Assembly: GCA_036389715.1 (NCBI GenBank)
Contig: DASVWH010000178.1
Span: forward strand, 1 to 27,689
DNA length: 27,689 nt
Direction of reading: 5' to 3'
Origin: DASVWH01 sp036389715
GTDB lineage: Bacteria > Acidobacteriota > Blastocatellia > Pyrinomonadales > Pyrinomonadaceae
The translations under genes and the position numbers were made by a program. Positions 6,841 through 14,168 of the stretch are shown here, one piece after another; the stretch's first letter is position 1; each line of letters opens with the position of its first letter. The notes beneath the pieces were generated by a model, which saw nothing but the letters and a program-made list of their open reading frames with translations, ran no database searches and was not told the origin of the DNA.

Positions 6841-8868
6841 ATGCCGCGTGACATTCCGGTAGGCAACGGTTCGCTGCTCGTCACCTTCGACGAGCAATAT
6901 CAAATCCGTGACATCTACTTCCCTTACGTCGGGAAGGAGAATCATTCGGAGGGGCATCCGTTTCGCTTCGGCGTCTGGGTTGACGGGGCCTTTTCCTGGG
7001 TCGGCGACAGGGGCTGGACCAGGGAGCTGCGTTACCTGGAAGAGACGCTCGTGACCGAAGTGCGGCTCGTCAACGAGGCGCTCCAAGTCGAGCTGGTCTC
7101 GAACGACGCGGTTGATTTTCACGAAAACATCTTCATCCGCCGTCTCGCGGTGCGCAACACCGGAAGAGCGCGGCGCGAGTTTCGTCTCTTCTTTCACCAG
7201 GATTTCTACATCTCGGAATCGGAGGTCGGCGACACCGCCTACTTCGACCCGGAGACGCAGGCGCTGATTCATTACAAGGGGCAGCGATACTTTCTAATCT
7301 CGACGGACGCGCCGACCGGCATCGAGACGTTTGCTACCGGGCGCAAGGCTTTTCAGGGAGCCGAAGGAACCTGGCGCGACGCCGAAGACGGCCTTTTGAG
7401 CGAAGGCGCAATCACCGAAGGCTCCGTTGATTCGACCATCGGGCGCACGCTCGCGGTCGAAGCGGGCGCGGCGGCCGAGATGTTCTACTGGATTGCGGTC
7501 GGCACTTCCTACGGCGAGGTGACGCGGCTCAACGGGCTGGTGCGCGAGCGCCACCCGCGCGCTCTTGTGAAGCGGACGCAGGATTACTGGCGCGCCTGGG
7601 TCAATAAGAACGAGACGGATTTCGGCAATCTCCCGCCGCAGGTCGTGAGCCTCTACAAGCGGTCGCTGCTGGTCGTCCGCACACAGATTGATTCGGGCGG
7701 CGCGATTCTCGCCGCCAACGATTCGGACGTGACCCTGCGCGCGACCGATCATTACAGCTATCTCTGGCCGCGCGACGGCGCGCTCGTCGCCTACGCGCTC
7801 GACCTCGCGGGCTACAACAGTCTGCCCCGCGCGTTTTTCGAGCTGTGCGGGAGAATCGTCACGGCCGACGGCTACTTTTTGCAGAAGTACAACGCGGACG
7901 GCTCGGTCGCTTCGGGCTGGCACGCGTCCTGGGATTCGGTCAATAAAAGGCGCGTCCTGCCGATTCAGGAAGACGAAACGGCGCTGGTCATCTGGGCGCT
8001 CTGGAATCACTACGACGAGTTTCTGGACATAGAGTTCGCCAAGGAGCTTTACCATCCGCTGATTACGCGCGCAGCCGATTTCATGGTCCGTTTCCGCGAC
8101 GCGAAGACGGGGCTCCCGCAGCCTTCCTGGAATCTCTGGGAAGACCGCCGCGCGATTCACACCTTCACGTCTGCGGCGGTGGTCGGTGGGCTCAGGGCCG
8201 CCGCCAACTTCGCCAGGCTCTTCGGCGAAGAGGAGCTGGCGGCCAAGTATGAACGTGCGGCCGCAGAGGTCTGCGCGGGGATGCGCGCCTATCTCTACCG
8301 CCCGGAGCTGGGCAGGTTTGCCAGGTCAATCACGCCCGGCGCGGACGGTCATTTCGAGGTTGACCCCGTGCTTGACGCCTCGCTCTTTGGCCTCTTCTAC
8401 TTCGGGGCGTTTGCGCCCGGCGACCCGCTGGTGCGCGAGACGATGCGGGCCGTCGAAGAGCGGCTCTGGGCGAAGACGGAGATCGGCGGGTGCGCGCGCT
8501 ACGAGGCGGACGGCTACATGCGCGTCACGGATGATGTCGCCCGCGTGCCGGGCAATCCGTGGTTCATCTGTACGCTCTGGCTGGCCGACTATCGCATCGC
8601 GCAGGCGCAGAGCCTCGAAGACCTGGAGCGTGCGGTCGAGATTCTGGAATGGGTGGCGGCGCGCGCACTGCCTTCGGGCGTCCTGGCCGAGCAGGTTGAC
8701 CCGCTGACGGGAGCGCCCGTCTCGGTCTCGCCGCTGACGTGGTCGCACTCGACCGTCGTGGCGACCGTGATCGGTTACCTGCGCAAGCTCGAAGCACTGC
8801 TCTCATGCAACGAGTGCGCGCGCCCGCTCTTTCGCCACGACCGCCGCGCGCGCCGGGTCTACGAGTGA
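6841..8868 (+). CDS. Glycoside hydrolase family 15 (glucoamylase/trehalase type)
   Basis: A 675-residue enzyme of the bacterial GH15 layout: an N-terminal beta-sandwich (about 1-260, starting PRDIPVGNGSLLVTFDE) and an (alpha/alpha)6 barrel (about 270-650). Barrel signatures include SDVTLRATDHYSYLWPRDGA, SGWHASWDS, and SWNLWEDRRAIHTFTSAAVVGGL, whose Glu434 is the likely general acid. Glu617 in LAEQVDPLTG is the likely general base. Family members release glucose from starch or dextrin, or hydrolyse trehalose, by an inverting mechanism; the substrate cannot be read here. No signal peptide is seen, so it is probably cytosolic and may act on glycogen or stored oligosaccharides. A repeat element lies just upstream and no good Shine-Dalgarno is visible. 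Confidence 0.93.
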   Translation: MPRDIPVGNGSLLVTFDEQYQIRDIYFPYVGKENHSEGHPFRFGVWVDGAFSWVGDRGWTRELRYLEETLVTEVRLVNEALQVELVSNDAVDFHENIFIRRLAVRNTGRARREFRLFFHQDFYISESEVGDTAYFDPETQALIHYKGQRYFLISTDAPTGIETFATGRKAFQGAEGTWRDAEDGLLSEGAITEGSVDSTIGRTLAVEAGAAAEMFYWIAVGTSYGEVTRLNGLVRERHPRALVKRTQDYWRAWVNKNETDFGNLPPQVVSLYKRSLLVVRTQIDSGGAILAANDSDVTLRATDHYSYLWPRDGALVAYALDLAGYNSLPRAFFELCGRIVTADGYFLQKYNADGSVASGWHASWDSVNKRRVLPIQEDETALVIWALWNHYDEFLDIEFAKELYHPLITRAADFMVRFRDAKTGLPQPSWNLWEDRRAIHTFTSAAVVGGLRAAANFARLFGEEELAAKYERAAAEVCAGMRAYLYRPELGRFARSITPGADGHFEVDPVLDASLFGLFYFGAFAPGDPLVRETMRAVEERLWAKTEIGGCARYEADGYMRVTDDVARVPGNPWFICTLWLADYRIAQAQSLEDLERAVEILEWVAARALPSGVLAEQVDPLTGAPVSVSPLTWSHSTVVATVIGYLRKLEALLSCNECARPLFRHDRRARRVYE

Positions 8869-8929
8869 ACGCTGAAGGGGCGAGCGGGGCCGGGCGAAGT
8901 CTGAAGTTAAGCAGCGACTGATTTTTCCG

Positions 8930-9313
8930 ATGCACAGGACAGGACAATTTATCGGCGGCAGGTGGACGGCCAAGGTGGAGCTGCTGCCGGGCGAGTTCGA
9001 GGTCTTCACGCGCAAGGCCCGGCGGGGCTGGCGGATGGGCCAGCTTGTCTTTACCAACCAGCGCTTCATCTGGCTGCCGAGCTTCAAGCGCAAGGCGCAG
9101 GAGACCGACATTCTGATTATCGCGCACGAGCGCGTCGCGGCCTCCGACGTGGCGCGTCCCTGGCAGCATCTCTTTCTCGAACGCGCGCTGCGCCTGCGGC
9201 TGCAAAGCGGCGAGGCGATTCTCCTGATGGTCGGCGACGTGGACGCGGTCCTCCCGCTGGTGCGCGATTACATGTCCCGCGGGCGCTACAGGCCGGGCGA
9301 ACTCTTCAAGTAA
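8930..9313 (+). CDS. Small GRAM/PH-like domain protein
   Basis: A 127-residue protein. The segment from Glu18 to about 110 reads like a GRAM or bacterial PH-like beta-barrel: a strand pair ending in GQLVFTNQRFIWLPS, where LxxTNxRxxW is the usual GRAM core, followed by strands and a terminal helix (VDAVLPLVRDYMSRGRY). Such domains bind lipids or partner proteins in eukaryotes; bacterial versions are mostly uncharacterised. No membrane segment or signal peptide is seen. It follows GH15 by 61 bp on the same strand. Its stop codon lies in the first of three imperfect repeats of its own 3' end. The family assignment rests on the core motif only. Confidence 0.7.
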   Translation: MHRTGQFIGGRWTAKVELLPGEFEVFTRKARRGWRMGQLVFTNQRFIWLPSFKRKAQETDILIIAHERVAASDVARPWQHLFLERALRLRLQSGEAILLMVGDVDAVLPLVRDYMSRGRYRPGELFK

Positions 9314-9389
9314 GCGGCGCTGTTGACACGTCTCATCAAGTAAGCGGCAATGTTTGATGCGTCTCAAGTAAACGGCGACGTTGATGCGG
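9306..9389 (+). repeat. Triplicated 3' end of the GRAM-like gene
   Basis: Three imperfect copies of a 26-30-nt unit beginning TCAAGTAA(G/A)CGGC start at 9306, 9336 and 9364. Copy one contains the last codons and the TAA stop of the upstream gene. Later parts of each unit also match (TGTTGACACGTCTCA, TGTTTGATGCGTC, CGTTGATGCGG) with small gaps. The copies lie in the gap before the convergent gene ending at 9411. Recent local duplication is the simplest reading. Confidence 0.75.
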
Positions 9390-9410
9390 CGGCCTTCTCA
9401 GACAATGTAA

Positions 9411-11126
9411 TCATGGTTTGGAGGGGCGACCGGCATTGCCCTTGAGCTTGTCAGTCAACAGTTCGGCCTTCCAACGGCAGATTGTCGCCAGCGCGGCTAC
9501 CTGTTGCAGCGGGTCGCGCAGGTTCGCGGCGGCCTGACGCGCCTGATTCTCATCTACGGACGCCAGTATTTTGAAGCCGCCCAGCTCAATCCCGAGCTGG
9601 CCCTGCCGGGTTTCCAGGCTACTGTTGCTGCTGTTGGCCGCCGAGACCGCATCATTCAGCACTTCAAAGGCCAGGGTTGCGTCGGCGGGCGCGACGGCCC
9701 TGGCCAGTCTTGAGAGGGCGAGCGGGAGGGACGCTTGGTCCACGACACGTTTCAGTTGTCTGACGGCCTGAAGTACCAGGCGCGCGGCACAGGGCGAGTC
9801 TTTCAACTCGACGCACTTATTGATAATCAAGGGATAGACTTGCAGTATTGATATTGCCGTGCGCAGATGCTCTGCCAGACTCTCGGCTCCAGGGGTTTCG
9901 CCTTCTGCCGCGAGACTGGCCGCCTCACCCGCATCTATATCTTCCAGCAGGCGGGTTTTGGATTCTCCATCCGAGAGCGAATCAACCATTTTGCGAGCCC
10001 TGGCGAAATCCCTGCGGCCGAGAGCGAAGCTGCTGGTCATCTCGTCCGGCTGGCTACTATCGAGTGCGCGCTTCACCCGGTCTTCATATTCGACTCTGCG
10101 ATCTTCCGCGGCGCTCTTCTGCGGCGGCAGCGCAGGGTCTTCGCCCGGCCGCCTGCTCAACTTCTCCAACTGCATAAACGGCCCGGATAGTTCCGCAGCA
10201 TAGAGCTGTAGCGGCTGCCAGGTTGAGAGGAGGAAAGCCCGGAATTTGCTCGCGCTGCCGGGCTCGCGTTGCTCCAGGCGCGACAAACTCTCAATGACAT
10301 AGCTGACGTAGGCTTTCATCACGGCCGGGCCGGGCGGTGGTATCCGCTGATATCTGGGATCAGGAGCCCTGTTGTTGAAGGCCATATAGCTGCTGGTATT
10401 GTTGGAGATGAGGTCTCTGAGAAAGAGATAGGTGCGCCACGCGCTCCTGTCTGCGGTTGAGAGCGGAGCCGCGCGCAGCCGTTCCAGATAACGGATAATC
10501 ACCTCGTCGGCGGCCTTGCGATCTCGCGCCGCCAGGTCAATGATTATCGTTCCGCCGTTGAGAATCGTCGGCTCGGCTTCAATGGCTTTAAGGATATACT
10601 TGCCCGCACTCTCATTATCACCGGCCTGAACTGACATGTCTGCGAGGCCCGCATAACTATAATGTTGCTCGAGCGGCCCCAGATGCTCCGCCCCCGACTG
10701 TATCAATTGTTCGACCAAAGCCGTGTCCCGTCCGGCAATTTCGAGCACGCGACGACGAACACTGCTCCGGGTTATCTCGGCGGCAGCCGGTAAGACGGGC
10801 GGCGCGCCAATGGGTCTACTGCGAAGCCCGGCCTGTTCATCTTCATCCGGCAAAGTCAGCTCATACGCTTCACGCAGCAGCTTTTCCGCCCATGCCTTAT
10901 CAAGTGTCCAGGCCGCACCCGCAATCTCGGCTTTAGCCAGTGCGCGCGCCAGCGAGCCGTCCAGCTTCAGAGCTTTTCCCTCAAGCGATTGCAGGTCGGA
11001 GATTAACCAAAGCCTCTCCAGGGCCGGGTCAACGTCGCCCGGCCGCGTGGCAACCCGCTGGCCTCTGACGGCAGGGACCGCAATGAAAATCAGCGCCAAA
11101 AGGAGGATGAGCCGCTGCCTCTTCAT
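9411..11126 (-). CDS. Exported alpha-helical repeat protein, unknown function
   Basis: A 571-residue protein. It has a clear signal peptide (MKRQRLILLLALIFIAVPAVRG, cleavage probably near Gly22-Gln23). The mature part is almost all short amphipathic helices rich in Ala, Leu, Arg and Glu, with TPR/HEAT-like spacing (for example YAGLADMSVQAGDNESAGKYILKAIEAEP at about 155-185). No catalytic motif is recognisable. Similar secreted helical proteins are common in Acidobacteria, where they may act as periplasmic scaffolds; that is inference. The start is well supported: AAAGGAG lies about 9 nt before the ATG. It is divergent from pyruvate kinase. Confidence 0.85.
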   Translation of the reverse strand: MKRQRLILLLALIFIAVPAVRGQRVATRPGDVDPALERLWLISDLQSLEGKALKLDGSLARALAKAEIAGAAWTLDKAWAEKLLREAYELTLPDEDEQAGLRSRPIGAPPVLPAAAEITRSSVRRRVLEIAGRDTALVEQLIQSGAEHLGPLEQHYSYAGLADMSVQAGDNESAGKYILKAIEAEPTILNGGTIIIDLAARDRKAADEVIIRYLERLRAAPLSTADRSAWRTYLFLRDLISNNTSSYMAFNNRAPDPRYQRIPPPGPAVMKAYVSYVIESLSRLEQREPGSASKFRAFLLSTWQPLQLYAAELSGPFMQLEKLSRRPGEDPALPPQKSAAEDRRVEYEDRVKRALDSSQPDEMTSSFALGRRDFARARKMVDSLSDGESKTRLLEDIDAGEAASLAAEGETPGAESLAEHLRTAISILQVYPLIINKCVELKDSPCAARLVLQAVRQLKRVVDQASLPLALSRLARAVAPADATLAFEVLNDAVSAANSSNSSLETRQGQLGIELGGFKILASVDENQARQAAANLRDPLQQVAALATICRWKAELLTDKLKGNAGRPSKP

Positions 11127-11461
11127 GCTTTTATCTCCTTTAATCAGACGACGAGCGTCGAGTTCAATTAATGCGGGAGGGTTTTGCCGCGACGTTTATT
11201 CTTTCAAGAGAGTGTTTCCGATCGATGGAAATATTGAGAGAGCGGCTCTTAAGTCCGTCAACGTTGGATGGGCGCATCCTATCTGCACGCCGAAGGGCGC
11301 GTCAAGAGATTTTGGCCCCGACCGGGAATAGAGCGCCAGGGCCAGCAGCCGGACGGGAAGCGGGCGCGGCGGGCTACAGACGATTTTTCATTTTGCTTTT
11401 TCCGCCTTTTCCTTTTACCTTCTTATTTTAACTTTCATTCACAAAGGCGGGGGATTCTGTT
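11127..11461. other. Divergent intergenic region with pyrimidine-rich pyk leader
   Basis: This 335-bp gap must carry promoters for the exported helical gene (minus) and pyruvate kinase (plus). Bases about 11381-11445 on plus are strikingly T/C-rich (repeated TTTTCC/CTTTT runs) and end just before the pyk ribosome binding region AAAGGCGGGGG. Near 11149-11160 there is a short CGACG-AG-CGTCG symmetry. Frames here are open for up to 200 codons in part, but they are Arg/Ser-rich, lack start signals and I do not accept them as genes. Confidence 0.5.
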
Positions 11462-12895
11462 GTGAGAAAAGCCAAGATTCTGGCGACGCTCGGGCCTGCA
11501 TCGCGTGAGCCCGTGCTGATCGAGGCGCTGCTGGCGGCGGGCATCAACGGCGTGCGCATCAACATGTCGCACGGGACGCAGGACGAGCACGCCGAGAATA
11601 TCCAGAGAGCGCGGGCCGCCGCCGAGCGGATGCGCCGCCCCCTCTCCATCCTCGTTGACCTCTCCGGCCCGAAGATCAGGACCGGCGTGCTCAAGAATGG
11701 CCAGCCCGTTCAGCTCGAAGCCAACTCGCTCTTCACCATCACGACGCGCTCGGTCGCGGGCGACTCGCGCGAGGTCTCGACCAACTACGCCAGCATGGCG
11801 CGCGATGTGATGCCGGGAGCGCGGCTGCTCCTGGACGACGGGCTGATCGAGCTTAAGGCCGAGCGCACGACCGACACGGACGTTGTCACGCGCGTCATTA
11901 ACGGCGGGACCTTGGGCGAGCGCAAGGGCATCAACCTGCCGGGCATTATTCTTCCCATCCCGTCACTGACCGATAAGGACCGGCGCGATCTACAGTGGGC
12001 CGTGCGGCAGGGCGTTGATTACATCGCGCTCTCGTTCGTCCGCCGCGCCGAAGACTGCAACGAAGCCAAGTCGCTGATTCAGGCCGCAGGGGGCCGCCAG
12101 CCGCTCGTCGCCAAGGTCGAGAAGGCTGAAGCGATAGATCACCTGGACGAGATCATCGCCGCCGCCGACGGGGTGATGGTCGCGCGCGGCGATCTCGGGG
12201 TCGAGACCAGCGTCGAGCTCGTCCCCGTCTACCAGAAGCAGATCATCGAGCGTGCGAACGCCGCGGGCAAGTTCGTCATTACCGCCACGCAGATGCTGCA
12301 ATCAATGATTACCAACCCGCGCCCGACGCGCGCCGAAGCCTCCGACGTAGCCAACGCCGTCTGGGACGGCTCCGATTGCGTGATGCTCTCGAACGAGACG
12401 GCGATGGGCCAGAATCCGGTCGCGGCGGCGGCGACGATGGCGCGCATCATCGAATCGGCCGAGCAGGGCAGAAAGACGGGTTCGAGCGACGTGAGCAAGT
12501 GGATAGGCAAACAGTCCGGCCGTCTGAGCCGCGCGCTCTGCGAGGCCGCCGCCTTCGCCGCCGAAGAGCTGGGGACGAAGACGACCGCGGTTTTTACGGA
12601 ATCCGGCCTGATGGCGCGCAGGCTGGCGGCTCTCAGGCCCGACCAGAAAATCATCGCGCTGACGCATTCAAAGGACGTGCAGAACGAACTGGCCCTGATC
12701 TGGGGCGTCGAGCCGCTGGTCTGCCAGAAGAGCGACAACACGGAGCTGATGGTTCGCTCGGGCGAACGTGCGCTGCTCGAAGCAGGCATCGTGCAGCAGG
12801 GCGAAACGGTCGTCTTGATGGCGGGCAAGCTCTCCGGCCTCGGCTTATCGCGGTCGGTCAAGGTGCACGAGGTCGGCGCATCCGACACGCAGTAA
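11462..12895 (+). CDS. pyk: Pyruvate kinase
   Basis: The last step of glycolysis: phosphoenolpyruvate + ADP to pyruvate + ATP, in the cytosol. The 477-residue length fits. Visible family motifs are KILATLGPAS at the start, INMSHGT (34-39), LVDLSGPKIRTG (64-75), the PYKIN signature region VAKVEKAEA (Lys218 catalytic, Glu220 metal), VARGDLGVE (Asp244 metal), and TATQMLQSMITNPRPTRAE with DVANAVWDGSDCVMLSNETA. The C-terminal domain (about 350-470) is present. The start is GTG at 11462 after AAAGGCGGGGG; it gives the canonical N-terminus. It is followed after 6 bp by a membrane TPR gene, implying translational coupling. Confidence 0.97.
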   Translation: MRKAKILATLGPASREPVLIEALLAAGINGVRINMSHGTQDEHAENIQRARAAAERMRRPLSILVDLSGPKIRTGVLKNGQPVQLEANSLFTITTRSVAGDSREVSTNYASMARDVMPGARLLLDDGLIELKAERTTDTDVVTRVINGGTLGERKGINLPGIILPIPSLTDKDRRDLQWAVRQGVDYIALSFVRRAEDCNEAKSLIQAAGGRQPLVAKVEKAEAIDHLDEIIAAADGVMVARGDLGVETSVELVPVYQKQIIERANAAGKFVITATQMLQSMITNPRPTRAEASDVANAVWDGSDCVMLSNETAMGQNPVAAAATMARIIESAEQGRKTGSSDVSKWIGKQSGRLSRALCEAAAFAAEELGTKTTAVFTESGLMARRLAALRPDQKIIALTHSKDVQNELALIWGVEPLVCQKSDNTELMVRSGERALLEAGIVQQGETVVLMAGKLSGLGLSRSVKVHEVGASDTQ

Positions 12896-12901
12896 CCGCA
12901 G

Positions 12902-13726
12902 GTGAGATTCTCATGGCAAATCTCGGCCGGTGAGTTCTTCGAGCTGATGCGCCCGGCGGCCTTCGCGCTGGCGGCCATCGTCTCCGCCTGGGTGCTCGCC
13001 GGGGCGCGCCGCCTCGGCTTCAATCTCTATATCGTCGCCGTCTGGACGCTGCTCACGCTCTTCTTCCCGCTCATCGTCTTCCCGCTCTACCTCGTCGCGC
13101 GCCTCTACGTCCGGCGGCGCGAGCAAACCGGCGAAAACTTCAACACGCCCGCAGAAGATTCAAAGGCCGAAGATTCAAAGACAGCAGACTCAAAGGCAGC
13201 AGGCTCAAAAGCAGAAGATTCAGCCGCCCGCCCGGACGGCCGGGAGAACGAGACGCCCTCGTCCGCGCCAGCCAAAACCCTGCGCTCGAAATACGCTCTC
13301 CCGCTGCTCTATCTCGTGACGGTGCTCTCGCTGCGCGGCGTCGCCTTCTACTTTGATTACAGGAGCGTCGAGGCGCATCTGGCGCGGGCCAACCAGGCGC
13401 GGCTGATGGGTCGGCCCGAGAGGACCATCCGCGAATACCGCGCGGCGCTCGCGCTCGAAGACGACGCGCACACGCATTACCTGCTGGCCGTCGAACTCTC
13501 TCAGACGGGGCAGTGGGAGCAGGCGCTGTGGGAATTTCGTGCCGCCCAGCGCGCCGGAGAGCCGGACGACGCCCTGCCGCTCGGCCTGGCCAAAGCGCTC
13601 GACGCGCTCAATCGTCCGGCGGAAGCCGTGCTCGAATACAGAAGGTTTCTGGCCACGCGCCGCTGCGCCGCGGCAGCGCCGGACATGCAATGCGAGATGG
13701 CGCGGGCGCGCCTGGAAAACGAGTGA
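12902..13726 (+). CDS. Membrane protein with low-complexity linker and C-terminal TPRs
   Basis: A 274-residue protein of unknown function. Hydrophobic helices lie at about 18-34, 42-70 and 131-150. A hydrophilic linker at 84-108 is five 5-residue repeats (AEDSK, AEDSK, TADSK, AAGSK, AEDSA), encoded by five 15-nt repeats. After the last helix, residues about 155-265 form TPR-like helix pairs (ARLMGRPERTIREYRAALALE, LSQTGQWEQALWEFRAAQRAG, LDALNRPAEAVLEYRRFL). It starts with GTG only 6 bp after the pyk stop, so coupled translation is likely; an in-frame ATG at 12947 is a possible later start. The TPR part may hold partner proteins at the membrane. Confidence 0.78.
   Translation: MRFSWQISAGEFFELMRPAAFALAAIVSAWVLAGARRLGFNLYIVAVWTLLTLFFPLIVFPLYLVARLYVRRREQTGENFNTPAEDSKAEDSKTADSKAAGSKAEDSAARPDGRENETPSSAPAKTLRSKYALPLLYLVTVLSLRGVAFYFDYRSVEAHLARANQARLMGRPERTIREYRAALALEDDAHTHYLLAVELSQTGQWEQALWEFRAAQRAGEPDDALPLGLAKALDALNRPAEAVLEYRRFLATRRCAAAAPDMQCEMARARLENE
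13151..13225 (+). repeat. In-gene 15-nt tandem repeat (x5)
   Basis: Five tandem 15-base units of the type GCAGAAGATTCAAAG encode the (A-E/A-D/G-S-K) linker of the membrane TPR protein. They vary by a few bases each, so the array is not brand new. Because the unit is a multiple of three, copy-number change would lengthen or shorten the linker without a frameshift. Confidence 0.85.
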
Positions 13727-13741
13727 GCGTGGGCAGTCCAA

Positions 13742-13855
13742 TCATTTAGTCATTTCATCATTTAGTCATTTCATCATTTCATCATTCAACCGGCGGTGCG
13801 ATGAATCGATGACCACATCACTCAATGAATCAATGATTGAATGAATCAATCTCTT
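13742..13855. repeat. Octamer-array foldback (TCATTTAG/TCATTTCA and TGAATCAA units)
   Basis: The left arm, 13742-13789, is six perfect-register 8-mers: TCATTTAG, TCATTTCA, TCATTTAG, TCATTTCA, TCATTTCA, TCATTCAA. A short GC core (CCGGCGGTGC) follows. The right arm, 13800-13855, is 8-mers of the opposite sense: GATGAATC, GATGACCA, CATCACTC, AATGAATC, AATGATTG, AATGAATC, AATCTCTT. The two arms can pair imperfectly. The element starts 15 bp after the TPR gene stop and fills the gap before the convergent small gene. Confidence 0.85.
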
Positions 13856-13863
13856 CACTGGCG

Positions 13864-13892
13864 GCCTGCCCTCGGCGGCTTCTCGGGCAGGC
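13864..13892. terminator. Stem-loop after the small CxxC gene
   Basis: GCCTGCCC (13864-13871) pairs perfectly with GGGCAGGC (13885-13892), giving an 8-bp GC stem with a 13-nt loop, 3 bp beyond the minus-strand stop at 13896. No U-run follows on either strand, so it is only terminator-like. Confidence 0.5.
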
Positions 13893-13895
13893 GCT

Positions 13896-14150
13896 TTAAG
13901 TTTGGATTCCCGCCTTGATGCAGATTTTGCATTTGCCCGCAAGTTCGGGCGGCAGGGTGTAGGTGTGAATCGTATTGCCCGCCTCGTCTTTGACGACGAG
14001 GCCGGTGATGACCGCCGACAGGTCTCCCGGGTTCTTGACCTTCTTGACCTTCTTACCGCCGTTGTACTCGTCGTCGAAGTCGGGCTGGAAAGCTACGTGC
14101 ATTGACCCGCCGGTGATGATGATCGGGTCATTAACTGGGGTGATTGGCAT
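13896..14150 (-). CDS. Small CxxC protein encoded behind the kinase
   Basis: An 84-residue protein I do not recognise. Its start is very well supported: AAAGGAG at 14157-14163, 6 nt before the ATG. It begins ITPVNDPIIITGGSMHVAF, suggesting beta strands, has a basic patch (GGKKVKKVK, 31-39), a second strand region (LSAVITGLVVKDEAGNTIHTYTL), and ends with KCKICIKAGIQT, whose Cys74 and Cys77 form CxxC. No signal peptide or membrane helix is seen, so it is probably cytosolic. It starts 18 bp after the kinase-TPR gene on the same strand and is almost certainly cotranscribed. A role as kinase substrate, adaptor or effector is a fair guess but unproven. Confidence 0.8.
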   Translation of the reverse strand: MPITPVNDPIIITGGSMHVAFQPDFDDEYNGGKKVKKVKNPGDLSAVITGLVVKDEAGNTIHTYTLPPELAGKCKICIKAGIQT

Positions 14151-14168
14151 GTGCCACTCCTTTTGAAG

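Noticed and set aside
11171..11431. 86-codon plus frame before pyk
   Set aside because: No ribosome site, odd composition and a pyrimidine-rich tail that looks like a leader rather than coding DNA.
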